Below the pieces are notes generated by a model, which was given only the letters and a program-made list of their open reading frames with translations, was not told where the DNA came from and ran no database searches. A program made the position numbers and the translations under genes. From the NCBI GenBank assembly GCA_041743935.1, contig JBGTLU010000041.1:1-64000 (forward strand): 64,000 nt of DNA, in the 5' to 3' direction. This DNA is from JBGTLU01 sp041743935 (GTDB lineage: Bacteria > Bacteroidota > Bacteroidia > Sphingobacteriales > Sphingobacteriaceae). Positions 7,736-16,319 of the stretch are shown piece by piece. How positions within the stretch are numbered: position 1 is the first letter of the stretch; each line of letters begins with the position of its first letter.

Positions 7736-10700
7736 ATGAAAAAAATAATTCTAATCGCTTTAATGGCTGGATTCAGCCTCACGTATGCACAAACTCCAAA
7801 AAAATGGAATGTTTCAGATCCAGGTGGCCCTTCCTATAAAGTAAATTACACAGTAGATGAAGGTACTTGGATGAGTATTGATGTTAGTCCGGATGGAAAA
7901 GAATTGGTGTTCGACCTATTAGGAGATATTTATACACTACCAATTACAGGGGGCAAAGCCAAATTATTACGTGGTGGTTTACCTTATGAAGTACAACCAA
8001 GGTATAGCCCAGATGGTAAATACATTTCATTTACCAGCGATAGAGAAGGCGGCGATAATATTTTTATCATGAACCGCGATGGATCCAATGTTAAACAAAT
8101 CACAAAAGAAAGTTTCAGACTATTAAATAACGCTACTTGGACACCAGATGGACAGTACATCATTGCAAGAAAACACTTTACTTTTTCTCGCTCCTTAGGT
8201 GCAGGAGAAATGTGGATGTATCATATTGGTGGAGGCACAGATGGTTTACAACTAACCAAAAGAAAAAACGAACAGCAGGATGCGGGTGAACCGGCTGTTT
8301 CGCCAGATGGAAAATACGTGTACTGGAGTGAAGATGTAAGTCCTGGTCCGTTTTTTCAATATAACAAAGACCCTAACGGACAAATTTATGCTATATACAG
8401 GATAAACAGACAGTCTGGAAATATAGAACAAGTAACCGGTGGGCCTGGCGGTGCAGTAAGACCAGTTCCATCTCCTGATGGAAAGTATTTAGCTTTTGTT
8501 CGCAGAGATAGGTTAAAATCTGTTTTGTATTTAAAAGATTTACAAACTTCTGAAGAATTTCCGGTGTATGATGAGTTATCAAAAGATCAGCAGGAAGCTT
8601 GGGCTATTTTTGGTTTATACCCCAATTTCGCCTGGACACCAGATAGTAAAAACATCGTTTTTTGGGCTAAAGGCAAAATAATGAAATTAGATATTGCCAC
8701 GTTTGCCACCAACATCATTCCTTTTGAAGCAGTTATGGAACATACCATTGCCGACGTGGTGAAGTTTGACCAAAAAGTGCATAGCAATGAGTTTGAAGCT
8801 AAAATGATTAGGCATACTACCACTTCGTCGGATGGAAAACGAATCGCTTTTAATGCTGCAGGATATATCTATCTAAAAGAATTACCAAATGGTACTCCGC
8901 AACGCATGAGTAACTCGGCGAATTTTGAGTATGAACCGCATTTTAGTGCAGATGGTAATTCTATTTTATATGTGAGTTATGATGATCAGGAAAAATGCTC
9001 TATTAATCGCATCGATTTAAAAACAAAAAGAATTACTACCATAAGCAAAGAAAAAGGATTTTACTACAGTCCAACTTTCTCTAGAGACGGACGACAAATT
9101 GTGTATAGAAAAGGTACAGGAAACGATGCATTGGGCTATTTCGGAACAAATCCAGGAATCTATATCATGAATGCAGATGGTACAAATAGCCGTTTAGTTT
9201 CTGAGCGCGGGTTACGCCCCATGTTTGATGGCACGGGTACTAAATTGTATTATCAATCTACACAACAAGGAAGAAAGGCTTTTATAAGTTTAGACCTTTC
9301 TACTAACAAAGAAACCATTTTATTTACTTCGCAATATGCCAATTGGTTTGTTCCTAGCCCAGATGGAAAATGGGTTGCATTTAACGAGTTGTTTAATTGC
9401 TACATCGCGCCAATGCCACTTGCAGGAAATGCAGTTGATTTATCCGGATCGATGAGAAGCGTCCCATTAAGAAAAGTTACTCGGGATGCTGGCACCTATA
9501 TGCATTGGTCTGCTGATAGTAAAAATTTACATTGGACACTAGGACCTGAGTATTTTACCCAAGAAATTAAAAATGCATTCACTTTTGTAGAAGGAGCACC
9601 TGAAACTTTACCAGCCATTGATTCTACAGGTATAAAAATTGGATTGGTTTTAAAGTCAGATGTACCAAATGGCAAAACTTTGCTGCAAGGAGCCCGCATC
9701 ATTTCCATGAATGGCGATGAAGTGATAGAAAATGGAAGCATATTAATAGAGGGGAACAAAATAATTGCTATTGGTGCCGCAAACAGCATTTCTGTTCCTT
9801 CTGGAACCAATGTTATTGACGTTAGTGGTAAAACCATTATGCCCGGAATTATAGATGTTCACGCCCATTTACGACCAAGTTTTGATGGTATTTCGCCTAA
9901 ACAAGATTGGTCATATTTTGCCAATTTGGCTTATGGTGTTACGGCTGCTCACGATCCATCTACCAGCACAGAAATGGTATTTAGTCAGGCTGAAATGGTA
10001 AAAGCCGGACGAATGTTAGGGCCACGTATTTACTCCACTGGAACTATTTTATATGGTGCAGATGGCGATTTTAAAGCCGTTATTAATAGTTTAGAGGATG
10101 CTCGTTCGCATTTGAGAAGATTAAAAAATGTTGGTGCTTTTTCCGTAAAAAGTTACAATCAGCCTCGTAGAGAGCAACGCCAACAAGTAATACAGGCAGC
10201 GCGTGAGTTAGAAATGTTAGTAATGCCAGAAGGTGGTTCTACCTTTTTCCATAACATGAATATGATTTTAGATGGACATACAGGAGTGGAACACAACATC
10301 CCAATTTATCCGGCATATGCAGACGTTAAAAAAATGTGGAATAGCACCAAAACTGGGTATACTCCTACTTTGGTAGTAAACTATGGTTCCATGTCTGGTG
10401 AATATTATTGGTACCAGCACATGAATGTTTGGGAAGAAAAACCATTAACCACATTTACGCCACGCTCTGTTTACGACCCTCGATCTAGACGAAGACAAAT
10501 GGCAGCAGAAGCTGATTATGGTCATATAGAATCGGCTAAATTAGCTACGGAACTAGAGCGTGGCGGCACTAAAGTAAATTTAGGTGCACATGGTCAGTTA
10601 CAAGGTTTAGGCGCTCATTGGGAGTTGTGGATGATGGCACAAGGTGGTATGACACCGTTAGAAGCTATTCGTGTTGCTACCTTAAATGGAGCAAATTACA

Positions 10701-10969
10701 TTGGTATGGATAAAGAAATAGGTTCATTAGAAGTTGGTAAGTTGGCAGATTTGATCGTTCTAAATGAAAATCCATTAGAAAACATCAGAAATACAAAGGA
10801 GATTAAATACGTGATGATAAACGGTAGATTGTTTGATGCCTTAACCATGAACGAAATTGGTGGAAGAGGTTACAAAGCTGCTCCATTCTATTGGACAACC
10901 GGAAAAAATGCCGGTCGTTTTTCTATAGGTGATGAAACCGAAATATTTACTGTACCAAATTGTGATTAA
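7736..10969 (+). CDS. Secreted beta-propeller (PD40/TolB-like) and amidohydrolase fusion protein
   Basis: About 1077 residues. The ATG at 7736 is preferred because it gives a clean signal peptide ending near YAQT; upstream in-frame ATGs would bury it. Residues ~30-640 contain some nine PD40/WD40-like repeats with the SPDGK signature, as in TolB and dipeptidyl peptidase propellers. From ~690 an amidohydrolase domain follows, with IIDVHAHL metal ligands, FSVKSYNQ (likely carbamylated lysine) and HTGVEHNI; the C-terminal part has the imidazolonepropionase-like IGSLEVGKLADLIVLNENP. The usual metal-binding Asp near the end appears replaced in GAHGQLQGLGAHWEL. It is probably a periplasmic hydrolase of peptide-like or cyclic amide substrates; the substrate is unknown. 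Confidence 0.9.
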   Translation: MKKIILIALMAGFSLTYAQTPKKWNVSDPGGPSYKVNYTVDEGTWMSIDVSPDGKELVFDLLGDIYTLPITGGKAKLLRGGLPYEVQPRYSPDGKYISFTSDREGGDNIFIMNRDGSNVKQITKESFRLLNNATWTPDGQYIIARKHFTFSRSLGAGEMWMYHIGGGTDGLQLTKRKNEQQDAGEPAVSPDGKYVYWSEDVSPGPFFQYNKDPNGQIYAIYRINRQSGNIEQVTGGPGGAVRPVPSPDGKYLAFVRRDRLKSVLYLKDLQTSEEFPVYDELSKDQQEAWAIFGLYPNFAWTPDSKNIVFWAKGKIMKLDIATFATNIIPFEAVMEHTIADVVKFDQKVHSNEFEAKMIRHTTTSSDGKRIAFNAAGYIYLKELPNGTPQRMSNSANFEYEPHFSADGNSILYVSYDDQEKCSINRIDLKTKRITTISKEKGFYYSPTFSRDGRQIVYRKGTGNDALGYFGTNPGIYIMNADGTNSRLVSERGLRPMFDGTGTKLYYQSTQQGRKAFISLDLSTNKETILFTSQYANWFVPSPDGKWVAFNELFNCYIAPMPLAGNAVDLSGSMRSVPLRKVTRDAGTYMHWSADSKNLHWTLGPEYFTQEIKNAFTFVEGAPETLPAIDSTGIKIGLVLKSDVPNGKTLLQGARIISMNGDEVIENGSILIEGNKIIAIGAANSISVPSGTNVIDVSGKTIMPGIIDVHAHLRPSFDGISPKQDWSYFANLAYGVTAAHDPSTSTEMVFSQAEMVKAGRMLGPRIYSTGTILYGADGDFKAVINSLEDARSHLRRLKNVGAFSVKSYNQPRREQRQQVIQAARELEMLVMPEGGSTFFHNMNMILDGHTGVEHNIPIYPAYADVKKMWNSTKTGYTPTLVVNYGSMSGEYYWYQHMNVWEEKPLTTFTPRSVYDPRSRRRQMAAEADYGHIESAKLATELERGGTKVNLGAHGQLQGLGAHWELWMMAQGGMTPLEAIRVATLNGANYIGMDKEIGSLEVGKLADLIVLNENPLENIRNTKEIKYVMINGRLFDALTMNEIGGRGYKAAPFYWTTGKNAGRFSIGDETEIFTVPNCD

Positions 10970-10994
10970 TACTTTTTAGAATTATCCTTTAACT

Positions 10995-11031
10995 AAAAAA
11001 CCTCCTGAAGATAACTTCAGGAGGTTTTTTT
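10995..11031 (+). terminator. Bidirectional intrinsic terminator
   Basis: A 16-base perfect stem (AAAAAACCTCCTGAAG with CTTCAGGAGGTTTTTT) around an ATAA loop lies between the convergent amidohydrolase and DUF5362 genes and has T-runs on both strands. Confidence 0.92.
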
Positions 11032-11049
11032 ATACGTTAAATAAAAAGT

Positions 11050-11499
11050 TTAAGCAAACATAAAACCAAGTAAAGCTAACGCATAAATTACAAGCATGAC
11101 TATGGTTAAAATTCCTATGTATTTAAAAAATCTGTTTAAGTTCTTGGTAGCTGTTGTTAGTACTTCTTGATTATTATTAATTAAAGCTTCTTCTAGATTA
11201 GGTGAAAATTTGTAGAGATACAAACCCGGAAAAAAATAAATAACGGCAATAATAATATAAAATAAAGTCATAGCTGCCTGAAAACCTGGTTCAGGTGATT
11301 GAGTAGTCTGTAATAAAAGTCTACCCATAATAAAGGAGAAGAATAAGCCGAATATAATAAATAATCCACAAGATATGAAAATAATGATACTCAGAAATTT
11401 TGTCCATTTCTGGGTTTCGTTTAAATAGTTTAATGCTTCGCCAGATAAAATAAATTTAGGCTCAAGCCCTTCAGGGTTAGTGTTTTCTGTTGTTTCCAT
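11050..11499 (-). CDS. Small integral membrane protein, DUF5362-like
   Basis: A 149-residue protein with a hydrophilic N-terminus (~30 residues) and three to four hydrophobic segments (about 35-60, 75-95 and 125-148). A charged linker with FSPNLEEALINNNQEVLTTATKNLNRFFKYIGILTI sits between the last two. I recall this layout from the DUF5362 family of Bacteroidota, whose function is unknown. It is transcribed alone, convergent with the amidohydrolase gene. Confidence 0.65.
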   Translation of the reverse strand: METTENTNPEGLEPKFILSGEALNYLNETQKWTKFLSIIIFISCGLFIIFGLFFSFIMGRLLLQTTQSPEPGFQAAMTLFYIIIAVIYFFPGLYLYKFSPNLEEALINNNQEVLTTATKNLNRFFKYIGILTIVMLVIYALALLGFMFA

Positions 11500-11575
11500 G
11501 TGAGAGTTTATTAGGTTAATTTAAAACTAAAATAAACTTAAAAATTAATTACAGAAAGAATTTTGTAAACTAGTT

Positions 11576-12343
11576 TTACTCTTCCTCAAAATTAGAAGTA
11601 AGTAAATTCGGTTCTTGGTGAGTTTTGGCAGATTCAGAAAGCATAATTTCAATTTCTGCTAATTCTTTATCTGTTAAATTTCGCCATTTACCAACCGGAA
11701 TATCTAATAGAATATTCATAATCCGCACACGCTTTAAGCGATAAACTTCGTAGCCTAAGTATTCGCACATTCTACGAATTTGTCGGTTTAAGCCTTGGGT
11801 TAAAATGATTTTAAACTCAAATTTATTAAGCCTTTCTACTTTGCATTTTCTGGTTATTGTATCTAAAATCGGGATTCCATTACTCATCTGTTCAATAAAC
11901 TCGTTGGTTACGGGTTTATTAATTTTTACGATGTATTCTTTCTCGTGATGATTACGGGCTCTAAGAATCTTATTTACTATATCTCCATCACTAGTTAATA
12001 AAATTAACCCTTCACTTGGTTTATCTAATCTGCCTATGGGGAAAATACGTTTCGGGTAGTTGATGTAGTCGATGATATTATCTTTTTCTACTTTAGTATC
12101 TGTGGTGCAAACTATGCCTACGGGTTTATTAAATGCGATATAAACCGGTTTTTCATCAGACACAGAGATGATTTTTCCGTTTACACGCACCTCATCACCT
12201 GGAAGAATTTTGGTGCCTAAATCAGGTACTACTCCATTGATGGTTACTTTACCTTGTTCAATTAATTTATCCGCTGCTCTGCGAGAACAAAAGCCTGTTT
12301 CGCTTAGGTATTTATTTATTCTTGTACCCTTAATTTCGGTCAT
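11576..12343 (-). CDS. rluF: 23S rRNA pseudouridine synthase, RluF/RsuA family
   Basis: Converts uridine to pseudouridine in RNA (RluF acts on 23S rRNA U2604 and tRNA-Tyr in E. coli). The protein is 255 residues from the ATG at 12343; a TTG three codons earlier is less likely. Residues ~7-60 are an S4 RNA-binding domain (RINKYLSETGFCSRRAADKL). The catalytic aspartate is in IGRLDKPSEGLILLTSDGD (about D107), and LTQGLNRQIRRMCEYLGYEV is the second family signature. It lies 28 bases downstream of the broken WG-repeat gene. RluF is the best subfamily guess; RluB/RsuA-type specificity cannot be excluded. Confidence 0.9.
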   Translation of the reverse strand: MTEIKGTRINKYLSETGFCSRRAADKLIEQGKVTINGVVPDLGTKILPGDEVRVNGKIISVSDEKPVYIAFNKPVGIVCTTDTKVEKDNIIDYINYPKRIFPIGRLDKPSEGLILLTSDGDIVNKILRARNHHEKEYIVKINKPVTNEFIEQMSNGIPILDTITRKCKVERLNKFEFKIILTQGLNRQIRRMCEYLGYEVYRLKRVRIMNILLDIPVGKWRNLTDKELAEIEIMLSESAKTHQEPNLLTSNFEEE

Positions 12344-12371
12344 TTGCGACAAAAATACTTAAACGATTTTA

Positions 12372-12968
12372 TTAATTAGTCCAAAATTCCACTCCAAAAG
12401 TATTAATATATCCAGATTTACCCTGAAACATTACTTTAGAAATTCCATTCGTAAAGGGTTCAGCAATTTCGTATTTATGAGGTATTATAAGCTTAAAATT
12501 TAAGTCGATATATCCATACTTACCCATTTCATCTTTCACGGCAATTAATCCTTCAGAAATGGCAGAAACATCAGCATAAGGCAATGTATAAATTACTTCA
12601 AATTGACTGTTGATAATCTGAAATTGATCATTTTTAGATTTAACCACTGCAAATCCACGATAAAAAGGAGTAGCATAGTTAAATGCAAAAGGCAATATCG
12701 TTCCTTGTTTATTCATGTAAACAAAAGAAGTTTTTCCTTCCGCTAAACTTTCGAAACGAATTATGGCAAATCCTTCTCTAAAACCTGACATATATTTATA
12801 GCACAAATAATCGAGTGCCGTAGTTATTAAAGTGCCTTTATTATCCATGAAAACTAATCCACGAGACTGGTTATCAAATAATCTACCCTTTAATGGGTCG
12901 TTAACTTTTTGTTCAATATTAGTTATTACAGGTGCTAACCCTTCAGAAAAAACATCAATCGGACTCAC
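12372..12968 (-). CDS. 3' fragment of the broken WG-repeat gene
   Basis: The frame opens at an internal GTG (12968) and has no signal peptide or promoter-like sequence of its own, so it is unlikely to be an independent gene. It carries the remaining repeats (GLVFMDNKGTLITTALDY, FVYMNKQGTILPF, YGYIDLNFKLIIPHKY, GYINTFGVEFWTN). It would be translated only if the frameshift is absent or bypassed. Confidence 0.4.
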   Translation of the reverse strand: MSPIDVFSEGLAPVITNIEQKVNDPLKGRLFDNQSRGLVFMDNKGTLITTALDYLCYKYMSGFREGFAIIRFESLAEGKTSFVYMNKQGTILPFAFNYATPFYRGFAVVKSKNDQFQIINSQFEVIYTLPYADVSAISEGLIAVKDEMGKYGYIDLNFKLIIPHKYEIAEPFTNGISKVMFQGKSGYINTFGVEFWTN

Positions 12969-12985
12969 TCCAATACTTTCTACAT

Positions 12986-13432
12986 CTAAATCGTATTCAT
13001 CTCCAATAAAATAAGGGATATTGCCTTTCTCATGATGACAAATCCTTCGCTAAAATAATTGGAAGAAGCGGTGTATTCAAATGGTAGAACCAATGCCCCA
13101 TTTGCATTAATTATAGCCGCTTTATTTTGTTTGTAAACTACTGCTTTCTTCTGCAGAGAAAAGTCGAATGCCTTATCGTACTGATTACTGATTATCAAAT
13201 TTCCATTGGTTTGAACATATCCCCATTTATTTTGAAGCATTACGGCTGCTAATCCATTAGAAAATGGTAAAACTTGTTGGAATTGACACGGGATTATAAT
13301 TTTTTTGCTTGAGTCTGAAAATCCCCATAAATTATCGCACCTATACGGAATTAGTACATTTTGTGCACTAACCGTAGTTATGGCACAAAGCATAGTAATA
13401 ATGGAGAGTATTATTTTAAAATAGTGGGACAC
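12986..13432 (-). CDS. 5' fragment of the broken WG-repeat gene
   Basis: The first 148 codons as read without correction. The start is GTG at 13432; an in-frame TAA lies five codons upstream. It opens with a signal peptide (hydrophobic to ~residue 20, cleavage near VSAQ). Repeats then contain NLWGFSDSSKKIIIP and KWGYVQTNGNLII. The last ~15 residues (AISLILLEMNTI) are out of frame with the family. If expressed as is, it is a truncated secreted protein. Confidence 0.5.
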   Translation of the reverse strand: MSHYFKIILSIITMLCAITTVSAQNVLIPYRCDNLWGFSDSSKKIIIPCQFQQVLPFSNGLAAVMLQNKWGYVQTNGNLIISNQYDKAFDFSLQKKAVVYKQNKAAIINANGALVLPFEYTASSNYFSEGFVIMRKAISLILLEMNTI

Positions 13433-13522
13433 TTGATTTTTCTTTTAGTTGTAATTAACCATTTTAATTAAAAAACACAAAATATTTTCAATATTATAGA
13501 TACTAATTGTATCCATGTACAA

Positions 13523-13530
13523 TATCTTTG
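13523..13530 (+). promoter_or_regulatory. -7 box of the speB promoter (TATCTTTG)
   Basis: An exact TAnnTTTG match 17 bases before the speB ATG. The -33 element is not clear. It predicts a leader of about 10-12 bases. Confidence 0.55.
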
Positions 13531-13547
13531 CCTAAAACATAAAATCT

Positions 13548-14447
13548 ATGAAGATATTAACAAGTGAATCTAACTTTTTAGGAATTACTGAACCCGAATT
13601 ATGCTCCTACCAAACATCAAAAGTGGTAATACAGTCTGTACCTTATGAACATACATCATCCTATTTAGGCGGTTCAGATAAATTCCCGAAAGCTTTGTTA
13701 AAAGCTTCGCATTATGTAGAGTTTTATGATGAAGAACTAGATACAGAAACCTATAAAAAATGTGGAATTGCGACTATAGAAGCCTTAGATTTTACTAATA
13801 AATACGATGCTGAGGCAATACAATACATTGCCAAAGAGACAGAAAAACATATTGCCAACGGAAAATTTGTTATATCAGTTGGCGCAGAACACTCTGTTAC
13901 TTATGGTTTTGTAATGGCACATGCTAAAAAATATCCAAATTTAACTGTCTTGCAACTTGATGCACATTCTGATTTACGAGAAGCTTACCAAGGCAATCCT
14001 TACTCCCATGCTTCGGTAATGGCTAGAGTAAACGATTTGGGATTAAACATTTGCCAGGCAGGTATACGAGCACAATGCAAAGAAGAAGCAGAATTAATTA
14101 AAAATTCAGCTAACATACATACTTATTATGCTCACGGCATTCGTAAAAATGCAAATTGGATTTCTGAAATTGTTAGTAAAATGACAGAAAACGTGTACAT
14201 CACCATAGATGCAGATGGTTTTGACCCCTCCATTGTACCAGCTGTAGGTACGGCAGAACCTGGTGGATTATTTTGGGAAGAGACATTAGAATTATTGCGA
14301 ACCGTGTGTAAAGAAAAAAATGTGGTTGGATTTGATATAGTAGAATGTGCTCCACGTGAAGGAGATATTTTATCAGAATTTACTATGGCAAAGCTGTTGT
14401 ATAAACTGCTAGGCTATGTAGTGAAAAGTAATAAAGCTATAAAGTGA
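13548..14447 (+). CDS. speB: Agmatinase / ureohydrolase family protein
   Basis: Hydrolyses agmatine to putrescine and urea with a dinuclear manganese centre. The 299-residue protein has all three ureohydrolase signatures: GAEHS (H115), DAHSD (D138, H140, D142) and a later DADGFDPS with the remaining aspartates. The length is usual for the family. No arginine decarboxylase is adjacent, so agmatine supply must come from elsewhere. Arginase or formiminoglutamase specificity cannot be ruled out from motifs alone, but agmatinase is the best fit. The gene stands alone with its own promoter. Confidence 0.9.
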   Translation: MKILTSESNFLGITEPELCSYQTSKVVIQSVPYEHTSSYLGGSDKFPKALLKASHYVEFYDEELDTETYKKCGIATIEALDFTNKYDAEAIQYIAKETEKHIANGKFVISVGAEHSVTYGFVMAHAKKYPNLTVLQLDAHSDLREAYQGNPYSHASVMARVNDLGLNICQAGIRAQCKEEAELIKNSANIHTYYAHGIRKNANWISEIVSKMTENVYITIDADGFDPSIVPAVGTAEPGGLFWEETLELLRTVCKEKNVVGFDIVECAPREGDILSEFTMAKLLYKLLGYVVKSNKAIK

Positions 14448-14490
14448 TTAGGGGATAGAATGCTAATATTATAAGGTGATAGAATGTATA
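14444..14490 (+). repeat. 3'-flanking degenerate repeat after speB
   Basis: Directly at and after the speB stop there are imperfect copies of GTGATTAG / GGGATAGAATG / GGTGATAGAATG. This belongs to the family of stop-codon-associated GA/AT-rich repeats seen at several other places in the window. Confidence 0.5.
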
Positions 14491-14577
14491 TAAAGTTTGC
14501 ATATCATCAGAATTTAAAAAGCTTCCAAATCTTCTCTAAAAAAACTATCTTAGAAAGCGTCAGATAGAATATATTCC

Positions 14578-16059
14578 ATGAGTTTAACCATTGAGAATGT
14601 CCTATTAATTGGGTCTATATTATTATTCATCAGTATACTTGCTGGTAAAACTTCCTATCGGTTTGGGGTACCAACCCTTATATTTTTCTTGATTATTGGC
14701 ATGTTGGCCGGATCAGAAGGAATAGGAAAAATAAATTTCAACGATCCTATATTAGCTCAATTCATTGGGGTTGTTGCGTTAAATTTTATACTTTTTTCTG
14801 GCGGATTTGATACGAATTGGAAAACCACTAAACCCATTTTATGGCAAGGGGTTACGCTTTCTACATTAGGGGTATTAATTACTGCATTAAGTGTAGGTTT
14901 CTTTGTTTGGGCCATTACTGATTTTACCATTTATGAAGGTTTATTACTTGGCGCTATCGTATCATCTACAGATGCAGCTGCTGTATTCTCCATACTTCGC
15001 TCCAAAAACCTAGGGTTAAAAAACAATTTACGCTCGGTATTAGAATTTGAAAGTGGTAGTAACGACCCCATGGCCTACTTTCTAACTATTGCATTTACCG
15101 GATTAGTTATTAACCAAGATGCCGGAATAGCCAGTATCATTCCCATTTTTATTCAACAAATTCTATTCGGCACGTTAGTAGGATTTGGCATGGGAAGGCT
15201 AAGCAAATTTATTATCAATAAAATAAAATTAGATTTTGAAGGTCTTTATCCGGTATTGGTAATAGCACTAATGTTTATTACTTACTCCGCTACCAATTAC
15301 ATTAACGGAAATGGATTTTTAGCTGTTTACATCGCTGCTGTGTATTTAGGCAATCAAGAATTAATACATAAAAAAGCAATTATTAAAGCATTTGATGGTT
15401 ATGCATGGCTCATGCAAATTGTTATGTTCTTGACCTTAGGATTATTGGTTTTTCCTAGCCAAATGGTGCCAGTAATTGGCATTGGGTTATTAATTTCGGT
15501 TTTCTTAATCCTCATCGCTCGACCATTGAGTATTTTCATAAGCCTATTCTTTTTTAAAATAAAAAACAGAAGTAGATGGTTTATTTCTTGGGTGGGATTA
15601 CGAGGAGCTGTGCCAATAGTATTTGCAACTTTTCCGCTAATAGCAGGCGTAGATAAAGCCAATTTAATTTTTCATATTGTATTTTTCATTTCATTAACCT
15701 CTGTATTAGTACAGGGCACTACTCTATCTACGGTTGCTAAATGGTTGCATGTATCCTTGCCAGAAAAAGTAAAACCAAAATCATTGGTAGAAGTTATTTT
15801 ATCTGATAGCATTAAGTCAGAATTAATTGAAATAGTAATCGAGGAAAATAACCCCATTATTGGAAAAAAAATCATTCAAATAGGGTTTCCTAAAACTGCC
15901 ATTATAGCCATGATTCAACGTGAAAATAAATACATTACCCCAAACGGTTCTACTTTAATAGAACCAAATGACCGACTTCTGATATTATCCGAAAATAAAA
16001 CAACTTTAAAAGCTGTTTATTTTACCCTAAACGCCAAAAGAGAAGAAGAGTTGGGTTGA
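14578..16059 (+). CDS. K+/H+ antiporter, CvrA/NhaP2-like
   Basis: A 493-residue inner-membrane protein with about 12 transmembrane segments of the CPA1 sodium/proton exchanger fold. Landmark residues include the SSTDAAAVFSILRS segment (TM5 region) and FESGSNDPMAYFLT with the ion-binding Asp, then WVGLRGAVPIVFATFPL. Residues ~405-480 form a TrkA-C-like regulatory domain ending in NDRLLILSENKTTLK, which binds nucleotides or ions in relatives. It probably exports K+ in exchange for protons under osmotic or pH stress. It is a single gene. Confidence 0.9.
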   Translation: MSLTIENVLLIGSILLFISILAGKTSYRFGVPTLIFFLIIGMLAGSEGIGKINFNDPILAQFIGVVALNFILFSGGFDTNWKTTKPILWQGVTLSTLGVLITALSVGFFVWAITDFTIYEGLLLGAIVSSTDAAAVFSILRSKNLGLKNNLRSVLEFESGSNDPMAYFLTIAFTGLVINQDAGIASIIPIFIQQILFGTLVGFGMGRLSKFIINKIKLDFEGLYPVLVIALMFITYSATNYINGNGFLAVYIAAVYLGNQELIHKKAIIKAFDGYAWLMQIVMFLTLGLLVFPSQMVPVIGIGLLISVFLILIARPLSIFISLFFFKIKNRSRWFISWVGLRGAVPIVFATFPLIAGVDKANLIFHIVFFISLTSVLVQGTTLSTVAKWLHVSLPEKVKPKSLVEVILSDSIKSELIEIVIEENNPIIGKKIIQIGFPKTAIIAMIQRENKYITPNGSTLIEPNDRLLILSENKTTLKAVYFTLNAKREEELG

Positions 16060-16120
16060 TGTTTCGAATATTAATTACTAATCACTTTTATAAAATTCTT
16101 CGCTGTTAAGCAAAATTTGC

Positions 16121-16128
16121 TACTTTTG
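16121..16128 (+). promoter_or_regulatory. -7 box of the SRP RNA promoter (TACTTTTG)
   Basis: An exact TAnnTTTG box whose end is 4-5 bases before the first paired base of the SRP RNA, which matches the expected distance to a transcription start. No strong -33 TTG is seen. Confidence 0.7.
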
Positions 16129-16132
16129 TGGT

Positions 16133-16229
16133 GGGTAAGTCTTATACGACCAGCTCCTCTTGAACTCCCCCAGGTCTGGAAGGAAGCAAGGGTAGAGGGT
16201 TGTAGCGGTGCGATATAAGGGGCTTACCC
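16133..16229 (+). ncRNA. ffs: Signal recognition particle RNA, small bacterial type
   Basis: The 4.5S-type RNA scaffolds Ffh in co-translational membrane targeting. The ends pair as GGGTAAG with CTTACCC. The apical domain shows the conserved CAGGTCTGGAAGGAAGCAAGGGT with the GGAA tetraloop, and flanking sequences pair as a long hairpin. The length of about 97 bases is normal. A run of T (16230-16236) follows the terminal helix and should terminate transcription. A consensus promoter box lies immediately upstream. Confidence 0.96.
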
Positions 16230-16319
16230 TTTTTTATTGCTAATTTTTGCACACTATATTCTCCTCTATCAGATATTCTTCAGATACCAAAACATACACA
16301 ACTCATAAACGAAAAAAAC

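Larger units (their letters stand above)
12372..13432 (-). pseudogene. WG-repeat protein gene split by a one-base frameshift
   Basis: Two minus-strand reading frames, 13432-12986 and 12968-12372, together encode one WG-repeat protein. The upstream frame reads correctly to EGFVIMRK and then turns into a short nonsense tail. The alternative frame continues the homology as GNIPYFIGDEYDLDVESIG before joining the second frame. Adding one base in the AAAGG run at 13024-13028 restores a single frame of exactly 354 codons including the stop. The cause could be real decay, a sequencing error in a short homopolymer, or phase variation. WG repeats (KWGYVQTNG, GKYGYIDLN, GKSGYINTFG) form a beta-rich exported domain of unknown function in Bacteroidota. 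Confidence 0.8.

Noticed and set aside
9496..9837. 113-codon antisense reading frame inside the amidohydrolase gene
   Set aside because: A frame mirror of a conserved domain, with no family similarity or promoter; the same applies to other antisense frames such as 26163-26480, 26514-26888, 27351-27797, 32263-32574, 33002-33334 and 50311-50691.
14568..14577. Possible ribosome binding site before the K+/H+ antiporter gene
   Set aside because: No purine-rich SD-like stretch is present here or at most other genes, as expected for Bacteroidota.
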